Below are positions 1-8,776 of a stretch of 64,000 nt of DNA, piece by piece. The translations under genes were made by a program, and so were the position numbers. Origin of the DNA: a bacterium (GTDB lineage Bacteria; Planctomycetota; Planctomycetia; Pirellulales; Pirellulaceae); assembly GCA_016124445.1 (NCBI GenBank), contig WGNR01000006.1, positions 62,001 through 126,000 on the forward strand, read 5' to 3'. Within the stretch, counting starts at the first letter, position 1. Each line of letters begins with the position of its first letter. Under the pieces are notes generated by a model. It saw only the letters and a program-made list of their open reading frames with translations. It searched no databases and was not told the origin of the DNA.

Positions 1-70
1 CTTGCGAGGAGTGATCCGACGAGATGGACTCGTATTCTAATAGGGCGATTTCTCCCGGAAAAGCCGCATG

Positions 71-108
71 AGGGAGTGTTTGTCGCTTAATTCGAACAAA
101 CACTCCCT
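71..108. terminator. Strong stem-loop after TPR gene
   Basis: A perfect 13-bp inverted repeat (AGGGAGTGTTTGT at 71-83 and its complement at 96-108) encloses a 12-nt loop. It lies about 25 bases beyond the stop codon of the minus-strand gene that ends at 133. There is no T-run on either side, so it may stabilise an mRNA 3' end rather than act as a classical intrinsic terminator. Confidence 0.5.
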
Positions 109-132
109 TCTAATCGCACCTATTGAGGCGAT

Positions 133-1149
133 TTATTGCCGATTTGCCCAAGTACTACCTGGATAACGGTCGGTCAGCAGATTTCGGGCATCGGTCGCAC
201 GATCAGGATCGTTGATCGCTTTCCACAAGTTGGCCAGATGGTACAAGGCCTCGGCGTGGATCTCGGGATCGTTGTAGAAAAGGATGTCGGTATGCAGATA
301 GGCCAGCAGGGCATCCTTCGTCTTGTCTTGCTTTTCGTAGCACAGTCCCAAGGCGTTGTAGGCGCGGCCGAACAGTTCTTTGTTGGACGGATCGCCGGTG
401 TCGATGACCTTTTGCGCCAAGGTAGCTCCCTGGTTGGGGTCTCCGGTCAACGCCAACGCTTTGGCCTTGCCGACAGCGGCCAGGCTTTTCTGAAGTGCGG
501 CTCCAGAGACACTGGCCTGGGCACCGAGAACCTGATCGAAACGTTGCAGGGCATCGGCAGCCTTGTTTTGAGCCAGCAGGGCGCGTCCTTCGAGCACGAG
601 AGCCGACAGTTTGTAATCGGGCCATGGAGCTCTGGCCAAACCGCCGTAGTATTTGGCAGCCGCAGCGTAGTCTCCGTTGCTCACGGCGACATCACCCAGC
701 ATCCGAGCGACTTCGTAGAAGTGGAAACTGTCTGGGTTGTCGGTCACAAATCCCAATAGTGCGTTTCCGGCTGCCGCACGATCGCCGGCGCCGGCCAAGG
801 CCAACTTGCCGAGCGAGTACGCCTTCATGAAGGCGATTTCCTGGGCAACCATTTCGTTGCTTCCGGCTTGGATCGTTTGCAGCTTTTCGACGGCGTCGTT
901 GTACTGGCCGTTTTCGACCATGCGGCGGGCCGACTTCAGTTCGTAGGGCTCGGCATCGAGCCCGATCTCGATGACTTCGTTCGTCGGGATTTCGACCGGC
1001 GAACCACCTTTGCTGAGCTTGATGGCATCGCGGGTGGAACTGATGATCGTACCAGCTTGGGTACCCCCTTCAGTACGAATCGTGTCAGCCAGAAGCGGGC
1101 TGCCGGCGGCAAGCACCATGGCAACGGCCCGGAACAGAATCTGACGCAT
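133..1149 (-). CDS. Secreted tetratricopeptide-repeat protein
   Basis: A 338-residue protein with an N-terminal signal peptide (MRQILFRAVAMVLAAGSPLLA), so it probably acts outside the cytoplasmic membrane. After a short beta-rich segment of about 55 residues come helical TPR-like repeats, with recurring A/G/Y spacing such as DYAAAAKYYGGLAR and NALGLCYEKQDKTKDALLAYLHT. The start at 1149 is preferred over an upstream in-frame start at 1221 because a GAGGAG Shine-Dalgarno lies just upstream and the signal peptide then begins at residue 1. It is the downstream partner of the 1055-residue TPR gene on the same strand, 80 bases away, and the two probably form one transcription unit. A scaffold role is inferred from the repeats; no enzymatic motif is seen. 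Confidence 0.85.
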   Translation of the reverse strand: MRQILFRAVAMVLAAGSPLLADTIRTEGGTQAGTIISSTRDAIKLSKGGSPVEIPTNEVIEIGLDAEPYELKSARRMVENGQYNDAVEKLQTIQAGSNEMVAQEIAFMKAYSLGKLALAGAGDRAAAGNALLGFVTDNPDSFHFYEVARMLGDVAVSNGDYAAAAKYYGGLARAPWPDYKLSALVLEGRALLAQNKAADALQRFDQVLGAQASVSGAALQKSLAAVGKAKALALTGDPNQGATLAQKVIDTGDPSNKELFGRAYNALGLCYEKQDKTKDALLAYLHTDILFYNDPEIHAEALYHLANLWKAINDPDRATDARNLLTDRYPGSTWANRQ

Positions 1150-1229
1150 GTTTATTGCTCCTCGAATAGATCGATCATTTACAGGAATAGTTTGGTGTGC
1201 GGAACTGAACGCTGGAATCATTCAGCGGG

Positions 1230-4200
1230 CTATTTTTTCTCGAGCCCCTTCGATTCTCCGGTCAGGTCTTTCTGAATCTTTCGCATTAGCAAATCGAATT
1301 TTTGAAACCACTCGGCTCCACCCAAGGTCGGATCGAACGCTTGCGTGGAAGTGATATCTTTGGCCGCCGCGGCCAGGTATTGGTCTTTCTTGTCGCTATC
1401 CGACTGAGCCAGCGCGAATTGGTATCGGCTGAGGGCCAGATAGTAACGCGATTCAAAGAAGGTGTCTTTGAACGGGGAAGGTGGCTGGGCACCGGCTTGA
1501 GCATACTTGGCCAGCAACGATTGCAGCCGTCCCCAACCCCAAATCGTATTCCGCTTCGTCTTGGGGTCTTGCTGGGCGCCCATGTACGAATCGTAGAACA
1601 GCTTCGGTTCTTTTTTAGCGAGTCCCCACTGATAGTACGTTTTGGCCGCTTCGACCTGAACGTTGACCATCATGTTGTTCTCTTTAAGCACGTCAGTGAA
1701 CGTGCTGATTGCCTTTTCAAAGTCGCCCGTTTCGCGCTGGGCCATGGCGATCCGCACCTGAAGCTGCTGTAGCATGGCAGGGTTGAGAGAACTGGCGTTG
1801 GGGCTCTTGAGGATTTTCTCGTAGGCGGCAATTGCCTGGTTATAGAAGGTGTTGCTGTCGCCGCTGTAGGAAGGGTCTTCCGAGAAGCTTCGACCGAGGT
1901 TGTAGAACGTTTCACCAGCCCAATTCAAAACGTTGGCCTCGTTGCTGGATTGAACGACACGCGTCAGGAACTGCTCGAACGCTTTGGCCAAGGCCGTTTT
2001 CCGGGCGGGTTCGGCGTTGTCGAGTTGGGTTTTCAGATCGTTCGCCAACGAGACATAGGTAGCAACCAGTTGCTTCTGGCTGTTCGCGTCGTCGCCGGCC
2101 ATCTTCTTCAACTGGGTCATCGCCTTTTCGGCGTCCGCCATGAACGCTTCTGTCTTAGCTGGATCCTTGGTAGAAGGCAGTGCCGAAATGTAGGCTCGAA
2201 CGGCAGCCTTGTAGATCAGTTCCTCGATCCCAGGTTTCATGACGGCTGGGTTTTTAGCTTCGACCAGTTTCATCAGGCCGATTTTGGGCTTATCAAGCAA
2301 CTCGACTGCCTTGGTCGGTTCGCCGATGTCGGTGTAGACCTGGGTTAGCGAAAGCGCGCCCAGCACGTAGGTGTAGTCAGGCTCGGCTCCCTGGTACCCG
2401 TTGACGCCAGCGGAGAGGATGTCTTGCGTCTTTTTCTTGACTTCCGCCAGTTGCTGATCGGTGGGAACTCCCTTCAACTGTGGATCAGCTTTGGCCATTC
2501 GCTGCAGCTGGTTTCCGCTGAGGAACAAAGTCCAGTAGGTCTGACCGACTTTCAACTGGGCATCGGCCTTGGATGCGCTTCCATCGGCGATGCGAGCAAC
2601 CGTGGCTTCGGCCCCGTCGAGCATCTGCTTTTTCTGGTCCCAGCTAAGGTCCTTCGAACCGGCTTGTTGGAGCTGGAAGCTCACCAGGGTCAAAGTGGCC
2701 TGGCCTGCTTCTTCGGAATCTGGCCAGCTCTTGACCATGAAATTGGTCATGTCTTTAACCAAGCCGAGTTCGAAGGCACGGTTATCTGCGGGGGCGCTTT
2801 CAAACATGCGCAGCGCACACGCAAGGGCCAGCTTGGCACAAGGTTTGGCGCTTGGGCTATTGGGATAACGTTCGGAAACAAACGCGGTACGAGCATAGGT
2901 TTCCCAGAAGTTTTCCTCTTGGAATCCAAGGTACGCCAGGAAGTAGTGTACCCCGTTGATTTCGTCCGAACCGGTGTCACGATCGGCCAGCAGCAAGGCC
3001 TGCTTGAAGTAGGCTTTGGCTTTGTCGAAAGAAGCCTGAACCGCTTCGGAATCGGCCTTAATCTGGCCGGTCAATTGCTTTTTGGTAGCCGGATCTTTGG
3101 TCTTCTGGAGATCTTGCTTCATCTTATTGATGGCGAAGCTTTGAGCACTGGCTTCCGTCAGCAGGTCCCGGCCTGCGGTGACTGCTTCCTGAAACGTCTT
3201 GGGCTGCGGGGAATCGGAAGCAACGGTGTCCGCACCTTGTAACGCTGAACGGATTTCCAAGGCTTCCTTTTGGAAGTCGCTGGGAAATCTGGAGACATCG
3301 ACGGCCAGCTTGAGCGCTTCGCGGCGAGACTCAGCACGCTGTTTGTCCTTGTTGTCACGGCCGGCGGCATCCTTCTGGTAGGCCTTGGCGACCAACAGTT
3401 TGATTTCCAGCCAGTCATCTTCCCGCTGTTGATTCGGGCGAAGCTGCTGCTTGACCAGCCAAGGACCAATTTCCGTGACGATTTTCTCGTTGTCCTTGCC
3501 ACCGGACCACATCGTCGCCAGGCCGATGGCGGCCTTCAACTTGACGGTGCGGAGCGCCTCAGGCTGATCGCCCAAGAGCATCAAGTCGTCCTGGTAGATC
3601 GAGATCGCTTCCTTCGTGTTGCCCAGTGCTTGTTGTGCTTGGCCTTCGTAGAGTCGGGAATAGAGGCCCGCGAGGCGAGATTTATACTTGTCGTAGGTTT
3701 CGCCGAATTCCTTTGCTGCTTCTTCGAGCTGCTTTTTGCGTTCGGGATTCTTATTGGGCAGGGTCTTGGCGGATTCAAACAGGCACTTGGCCCCCAATAG
3801 CTTGGTTTGAATGTAGGCCCCTCGCATTTCATCGCGTAATTCGATCTTGTCGGCATCCTTCATCGGATCGAGAACTTTGGCCATCGAATTCAGCGTCTCG
3901 AAGATCTGAGCATGTGCGGCGTCGTATACCTTGCGAGCTTCTCCATACTTTTCGCGGGCGCTGGCCAGGAAAGGCTCTTTGGCCGCATCGTCCTTTTCGC
4001 GTCTGGCCTGAATCTCAGACAATCGGGCCTGATCCGATAGAACGTTGCCGCGCTGGATGTTGGCATCGATTGCCAAATCACTTTTTGGGTTCTCCTTGAG
4101 AAACTTCGCCAGATTGTTCGAGGCGGAACCGAGCAGATCTTCGCGTTCCTGGATATCGCCGCTTCGATGAGCCGCTTGGATTTCAGCAAGTGCTTTCTGG

Positions 4201-4397
4201 TAGTCGAGCGTTTTGCGGAGATCAGCGGAGACGGCCGGACTGTCGGCCATCGAATCGATGTACCAGATGGCCTGCTCGTAATAGCCACGTTGCAATAAAC
4301 CGTTGAAGAATTGTTCGAATGGTTCCGTGGCCCAAATCGAAGAAGGCAAGGTCAGAAGCAGACCCATGGCAACCAATAACTTCTTATTCATCCGCAT
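1230..4397 (-). CDS. Large secreted TPR-rich protein
   Basis: A 1055-residue protein with a signal peptide (NKKLLVAMGLLLTLPSSIWA) and an almost wholly helical body containing many TPR-like units, for example LYSRLYEGQAQQALGNTKEAISIY, and LRVIAMAQRETGDFEKAISTF-type repeats near the C-terminus. Long Lys/Glu-rich helices lie around residues 90-250 and 410-480. Three closely spaced Met codons are possible; 4397 or 4391 fit the AGGA upstream. The following gene on the strand is another secreted TPR protein. No enzyme domain is recognisable. A periplasmic or paryphoplasm scaffold is the likeliest role, as inference only. Confidence 0.85.
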   Translation of the reverse strand: MRMNKKLLVAMGLLLTLPSSIWATEPFEQFFNGLLQRGYYEQAIWYIDSMADSPAVSADLRKTLDYQKALAEIQAAHRSGDIQEREDLLGSASNNLAKFLKENPKSDLAIDANIQRGNVLSDQARLSEIQARREKDDAAKEPFLASAREKYGEARKVYDAAHAQIFETLNSMAKVLDPMKDADKIELRDEMRGAYIQTKLLGAKCLFESAKTLPNKNPERKKQLEEAAKEFGETYDKYKSRLAGLYSRLYEGQAQQALGNTKEAISIYQDDLMLLGDQPEALRTVKLKAAIGLATMWSGGKDNEKIVTEIGPWLVKQQLRPNQQREDDWLEIKLLVAKAYQKDAAGRDNKDKQRAESRREALKLAVDVSRFPSDFQKEALEIRSALQGADTVASDSPQPKTFQEAVTAGRDLLTEASAQSFAINKMKQDLQKTKDPATKKQLTGQIKADSEAVQASFDKAKAYFKQALLLADRDTGSDEINGVHYFLAYLGFQEENFWETYARTAFVSERYPNSPSAKPCAKLALACALRMFESAPADNRAFELGLVKDMTNFMVKSWPDSEEAGQATLTLVSFQLQQAGSKDLSWDQKKQMLDGAEATVARIADGSASKADAQLKVGQTYWTLFLSGNQLQRMAKADPQLKGVPTDQQLAEVKKKTQDILSAGVNGYQGAEPDYTYVLGALSLTQVYTDIGEPTKAVELLDKPKIGLMKLVEAKNPAVMKPGIEELIYKAAVRAYISALPSTKDPAKTEAFMADAEKAMTQLKKMAGDDANSQKQLVATYVSLANDLKTQLDNAEPARKTALAKAFEQFLTRVVQSSNEANVLNWAGETFYNLGRSFSEDPSYSGDSNTFYNQAIAAYEKILKSPNASSLNPAMLQQLQVRIAMAQRETGDFEKAISTFTDVLKENNMMVNVQVEAAKTYYQWGLAKKEPKLFYDSYMGAQQDPKTKRNTIWGWGRLQSLLAKYAQAGAQPPSPFKDTFFESRYYLALSRYQFALAQSDSDKKDQYLAAAAKDITSTQAFDPTLGGAEWFQKFDLLMRKIQKDLTGESKGLEKK

Positions 4398-4666
4398 CGA
4401 TATCATCCTATCAGACAAGGCGAATCCTCCACCTGGACAAGGACTTCTCGGCGAAAAACCGGTGCCGCGGGGCAAACTCGATTGTTGGGGCGAAAAGATT
4501 GCTTGTCCGCAATTGCAAAAACGCAGGTGAAGTCCACAGCGTCATTGCCATTGCCTAGGAGAAGAGGTGGGGAGGAGGTGCTATTCCTTTGTTCAAACTA
4601 TCGGCTCTGCATCGAAGCTTCAAGGCTGGCCGACCATCATTTTAGTTCATCCTGATTTATTCCGGG
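4398..4666. other. Intergenic region, nothing recognised
   Basis: About 270 bases between the start of the large TPR gene and the stop of the VWA-like gene. It should carry the promoter for the TPR pair, but no convincing -35/-10 pair or hairpin was found. Confidence 0.3.
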
Positions 4667-6736
4667 CTAGTCAGGCAACAAAAGTTTCAGTCTTGGGAAA
4701 CTTGCATGCTGTTTCAATGCCGAACTCAGCGCGGAAGACCAGGCTTTCAGTTCGTCACGCGTGTTCCCGCGCCGTCGGGAAAAGTACGAATTCTGTTGCA
4801 GCGCGAGTGCTTGTTGGGTGATCTGTGCGGCTTGCAGCGAAAGGGGAGATGCCTGCCAGGAGGAAGCAAACTGGAGACGGCTGACTTTTTGTGTCGATTT
4901 TCGATGCTTGCCGTGCGCATCTTGCCACGACAATTCGATCGTGGCGACGTCATTGGGGCCTTCTTCGGGCAGAACCACTTCAAAAAGCAACGTAGCACTT
5001 TCATTGGCATGGAACTGGCCAAGATCAGAGGTGGCCACAAAATCGCCACCCAGTGGTTGATATCCGATCAAGCGATATTGCTGCACCGATTTGGCATTCC
5101 AACGAACATCAACGCGAGCATGCGAGCCGATCAGGGTTGAGACACCGCTGACTTCGTGGTCCAACAGGTGACTGAATCGACGTAGGGAGTCGGAAACCAC
5201 CCATTGGCCAACACCTTGAAAGCCTTCCGGAGCTGGCACGAGCGAGGCATAGCTTTCGTTTTCGAGTTGGACCCAAGTCAGATCAATCCCTTGCTGGGCA
5301 GCGTTCTTGATTAATGGACGAAGCTGTCGATTGGTCGCCCGATCGAGGGCCGGGAACCGGTCAGAGAAGACCAACAGCGGCCGACGGATGTCGCCAAAGC
5401 CGGGCTTCGTAAGTGCCGTTGCAGCAGCAAAGCGAATTCCTTCAGCCAGATTGGCGGTGTTGTTCGGCGCAATCTGATCCAGGGCGGCAAACCATTCTTC
5501 TCGATGTGCCGAGGTCGCGTCCTCGATCAGAACGAAGGGAAACTCGGACATCACTACCAGCGTGATCGTGTCGTGAGGCTGAAGCCTCTCGATCGTTTCG
5601 CGCAGAGCGATCTTCAGTGGTAGCCAGGTTTGCAAGGCCTGCTGTTCGGATTCAGGTGGCGTAATGGCAACGGTCATGTGCACTGGCGAACGATTCACTG
5701 GATCTGCCGAGCCAGCCACGATGCCGACTTGCAACATCTGAGTGCCACTGCGAGCAAATACAGCCGGACCGGCCGCGGTGCGAAGCTCTAGCTGACCGGA
5801 CTGGGCCGGAACATAAAACTTGCCGGTCGCCGCCAACCATTGCTCGGCACGGGCGTTCTCGATCAATTCTTGCGGCCAAGGCTTGTTGCTGAAGACGACG
5901 TTCTCGAAACTTTCCTGTGCTGGGCTCACTTTCACGCTGGTTGAGCGAACCGATGGTTGCTGCGGCGACGTGAACGGGTGTTCCGATTCACGCAAGAGAA
6001 AGTCTCGGTCGTATTCTTTGGTTTCAGGGAAATAAGAAACAGGCGAGCCGGAAGGAATCAGTATTCGCGGCAGACCGTGCGTAGAAGCGACAGTCGGGTT
6101 GGCACCAAGCGGTTGCCAACGCATCAAAAATGTATTGGAGAGCAAGTCTTCAGGCAGTTCCTCGGAGAGCGAGTGCAGAGCATTCATTCCCTTTGCACTC
6201 TTAGCCGAATTGAATTGGGCAAGACTGGCCAATTTCGGGCTGCGCAATTCAGGTTCAACCCAATTGGCAGGAGACGCAGACAAGGTAGCCTGAGGTGTCG
6301 CTCCGGGTAGATCGAGCCAGGCAAGCTGGGGTTCGGCCGGCGAATTTACTTGGGTGCCACTGCTTGAAAGGTCAGGCACATTAGTCGTCTGCGCCAGATT
6401 GGAGTTCCATTGAGAATGGAATGCCCAGCCAATTCCGAAGGCCGCCAGAATCGCCGCGGCGTTTGCCCAAACGCCGACAACCCAGGCCAACGGAGATCGA
6501 CCCGAGGAACCTGCTCGTTCTGTGGTCCGCCGAGTAACTGGAGTTGGGGTCGTTGCGATTTGGTGTAATTGCTCCACCAGGCTTTCCGGAATCTCGACCG
6601 TTGAAAGTTCTCGGTCCAGGGCAGCGTCGATAGCGGCTGCCTCTGGAATTGACTTGAGCCGCGCAGCAAGATCGGCCGGAACCGGCACGTCCCGCAACTG
6701 GCGATCAAGTTCGAACTCGTAGTCGGAAGGATTCAC
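4667..6736 (-). CDS. Membrane anti-sigma candidate with degenerate VWA-like domain
   Basis: A 689-residue protein with a GTG start and no clear Shine-Dalgarno. The N-terminal cytoplasmic part contains a tandem duplication: LDRQLRDVPVPADLAARL (about 10-27) and LDRELSTVEIPESLVEQL (about 39-56). A single membrane helix follows at about 83-104. The exported part includes a von Willebrand A-like region (about 330-470, with VHMTVAIT and HDTITLVVMSEFPFVLIED), but the DxSxS metal motif is not present. It ends 66 bases before the ECF sigma gene on the same strand, which is the usual arrangement for sigma/anti-sigma pairs. The anti-sigma role is inferred from gene order and topology; no HxxxCxxC zinc anti-sigma motif is present. 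Confidence 0.7.
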   Translation of the reverse strand: MNPSDYEFELDRQLRDVPVPADLAARLKSIPEAAAIDAALDRELSTVEIPESLVEQLHQIATTPTPVTRRTTERAGSSGRSPLAWVVGVWANAAAILAAFGIGWAFHSQWNSNLAQTTNVPDLSSSGTQVNSPAEPQLAWLDLPGATPQATLSASPANWVEPELRSPKLASLAQFNSAKSAKGMNALHSLSEELPEDLLSNTFLMRWQPLGANPTVASTHGLPRILIPSGSPVSYFPETKEYDRDFLLRESEHPFTSPQQPSVRSTSVKVSPAQESFENVVFSNKPWPQELIENARAEQWLAATGKFYVPAQSGQLELRTAAGPAVFARSGTQMLQVGIVAGSADPVNRSPVHMTVAITPPESEQQALQTWLPLKIALRETIERLQPHDTITLVVMSEFPFVLIEDATSAHREEWFAALDQIAPNNTANLAEGIRFAAATALTKPGFGDIRRPLLVFSDRFPALDRATNRQLRPLIKNAAQQGIDLTWVQLENESYASLVPAPEGFQGVGQWVVSDSLRRFSHLLDHEVSGVSTLIGSHARVDVRWNAKSVQQYRLIGYQPLGGDFVATSDLGQFHANESATLLFEVVLPEEGPNDVATIELSWQDAHGKHRKSTQKVSRLQFASSWQASPLSLQAAQITQQALALQQNSYFSRRRGNTRDELKAWSSALSSALKQHASFPRLKLLLPD

Positions 6737-6801
6737 GGTGGTTATTAACGAAAGCGGTCAGTTACAACAGCTACTAAAAGTGAGGAAAGTCAGGTTTGGT
6801 T

Positions 6802-7302
6802 TCAGGATGGTGAACGACTCGATAATTGATGGTGTAGTTTCTTCCGGGCACGGCTTACACGCGAGAGGACCGTGCCTAAAGGCACTTTAAGCAAGTCGGC
6901 CGCTTCCTGATGCGTTAACTCACCCACAACAACCAGCAGGATTGCCTCGCGAAGCTCTGCCGACAGGCTTTGCAGCGCCGCTTGCATCTCGTCGCTGAAG
7001 CCTTGTTCCGGCTCAGCCGGTGCTTCTAATTCAATCGTGGTCTCGTCATGATCCGAAAGAGGCATCGGCTGCTTCTTGCGGCGCCAACGATCGACGACTC
7101 TTCGCCGTAAAATGGCAATGAGCCAAGCCCGTTCTCCCTTTTCGGAGTCGAACCGATCTCGGCTATCCCAAACCGAACGGAAGGTGTCCTGGACGATGTC
7201 TTCGGCATCGTGGCGATTGCCCATCAAACGGTACGCAACGCGGTAAAGCGTCGCGCCGTGCTGGTCAACCAGGACATGAAACTGCTCGGCGGAAAGGGCC
7301 AA
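6802..7302 (-). CDS. ECF-family RNA polymerase sigma factor
   Basis: A 166-residue protein with only sigma regions 2 and 4. Region 2 is at about 8-75 (LYRVAYRLMGNRHDAEDIVQDTF, then RAWLIAILRRRVVDRWRRKK). Region 4 is at about 108-160 (LSAELREAILLVVVGELTHQEAADLL and VPLGTVLSRVSRARKKL, the -35 helix-turn-helix). The start is TTG at 7302, supported by GGAGG five bases upstream. It would direct core polymerase to a small regulon in response to a signal sensed by the membrane protein encoded next on the strand. An ECF factor of this length is typical. Confidence 0.92.
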   Translation of the reverse strand: MALSAEQFHVLVDQHGATLYRVAYRLMGNRHDAEDIVQDTFRSVWDSRDRFDSEKGERAWLIAILRRRVVDRWRRKKQPMPLSDHDETTIELEAPAEPEQGFSDEMQAALQSLSAELREAILLVVVGELTHQEAADLLKVPLGTVLSRVSRARKKLHHQLSSRSPS

Positions 7303-7663
7303 TGCAACCTCCGAGGAAGAATTGCGAAGGAACCAACCAGGACTGAGCGAGGCTGATACCGTGAAACAACTCCTCCTGGCTTAACCATTCGCATGCTAAG
7401 GCCACAATTATTCCCAAAAAGAGGAGTCGATTTTCGAGATAACATCCATGATACCATAGAGTTTGGCCGACCACGTTATGTTGACAAAAGGTCCGCTCGG
7501 TCCGGGAACTTGTTGCTGTATCTCTCGTTGGCCCCTAGATTTAAGAAAATGCGTCCTGCAGGTTTGTCTGGTTGCCTACCTAAATGGAGCGGGTTGCCAG
7601 ACCGAACTGGAACGCATTGATCTTTTACGGGCAGTATCAGCGAGCTCACCTATAATTAGAAAT
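7303..7663. promoter_or_regulatory. Divergent intergenic region
   Basis: About 360 bases between the divergent ECF sigma gene and the first of two membrane-protein genes. Short open frames here lack coding character. It must hold promoters in both directions, including perhaps an autoregulated ECF promoter, but no specific element could be fixed by eye. Confidence 0.3.
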
Positions 7664-8776
7664 ATGTCACGATCTTCTCCCGAATCTTCGAAGCCATTCC
7701 GCAAGCCACCTCGCAATTATTTTGCGCGACGTGAGCAAGTTCGGCTCTTACTGTTGGTCGGCGCGATCGGATTGGTCATCGTGCTGATGATTCGGGCCTC
7801 CGATCCAGAAACATGGCGTTGGATCGCTCCCGAGAAGGACGACGCCCAAGCCAATCTCGACAACGTACCAGTTCCGCCAATCGATGCGCGTGTTCCGCGT
7901 AAGGCGGTCACGAGTGACAATGGCGTGGAGGGAGCTTTCCGTGTTGCCGAAGATCGAAAGCCTGCCACCCCGTACACCATGGGGCAGAAAACGCCCAGCG
8001 GGAAAGAAAGGGCCAAGTTGGAACTGTGGGCCGACAAGGCGTCGCTGGCCGATGTCGAAGACAATAGTCCATTCCGGGCAGCTGATTTCAAAGCCTGGTC
8101 CGAGGTATTCGATCACCTTCGCGAGGCAACGCCGCAGGAGCTTTCCGCAGCCCGTGCTCCTGCGGTCCAATTTGGCCAACTGTTTCAGCAGTCGGACGTG
8201 TATCGGGGGAAGCTGGTGACCGTTTCGGGAACCATTCGCCGCTGTATCAAGATTCCTCCTAGCCGGCTTGACGAGCGGGCGGGCGACATGTGGCAGATTT
8301 GGCTATTCTCAGGAAGTGACGAGTTGCCGATTGTCATCTACTCCCTGAACATTCCTGAAAAGTTCCCGGTCGGGAACCAAGTTCATCAAGCAGCATCGTT
8401 TCAGGCTGTTTACTTCAAGAAGTGGGTTTACGCGGCAAAGGGTGGCACCATGACGGCGCCGCTGCTCATCGCGCGGAACATCAATTGGCAAGCTCCTGCC
8501 GAGTCGCAGCATGTAATCACTGCGACCGAAGTTTATATCGGCGTGGGATGCACATTGGCGGCCGCAGTCGTCATGATTGCGTTCTTGTGGCGGAACAATC
8601 GCAAAGGAGACTCCGAGGTTGAGCAATTGATTCGTCAGCGGAATCGCCAGGAATTCGAAGAACACGCCCAGGACGTTGATGTGGGCATGTCGGTCCGAGA
8701 TAAACTTGGTGCCTTATCTGCCCAGATGCAAAAGAAACCCTCTCCCTCAAATACCGATGACCAACCAGCGGAATAG
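7664..8776 (+). CDS. Membrane protein of unknown function, OB-like domain
   Basis: A 370-residue protein with a positively charged N-terminus and a membrane helix at about 24-41 (LLLLVGAIGLVIVLMI). A soluble region of about 230 residues follows, then a second membrane helix near 295-315 (YIGVGCTLAAAVVMIAFLW) and a charged cytoplasmic tail. The middle contains a beta-rich segment reminiscent of an OB-fold (YRGKLVTVSGTIRRCIKIP ... YFKKWVYAA). The start at 7664 was chosen because the upstream extension is Cys-rich and not protein-like. It overlaps the next gene by 20 bases. The two proteins share the C-terminal F-K-x-W-x-Y pattern followed by a P-L-L-I-A strand, and probably work together. No known function. 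Confidence 0.8.
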   Translation: MSRSSPESSKPFRKPPRNYFARREQVRLLLLVGAIGLVIVLMIRASDPETWRWIAPEKDDAQANLDNVPVPPIDARVPRKAVTSDNGVEGAFRVAEDRKPATPYTMGQKTPSGKERAKLELWADKASLADVEDNSPFRAADFKAWSEVFDHLREATPQELSAARAPAVQFGQLFQQSDVYRGKLVTVSGTIRRCIKIPPSRLDERAGDMWQIWLFSGSDELPIVIYSLNIPEKFPVGNQVHQAASFQAVYFKKWVYAAKGGTMTAPLLIARNINWQAPAESQHVITATEVYIGVGCTLAAAVVMIAFLWRNNRKGDSEVEQLIRQRNRQEFEEHAQDVDVGMSVRDKLGALSAQMQKKPSPSNTDDQPAE

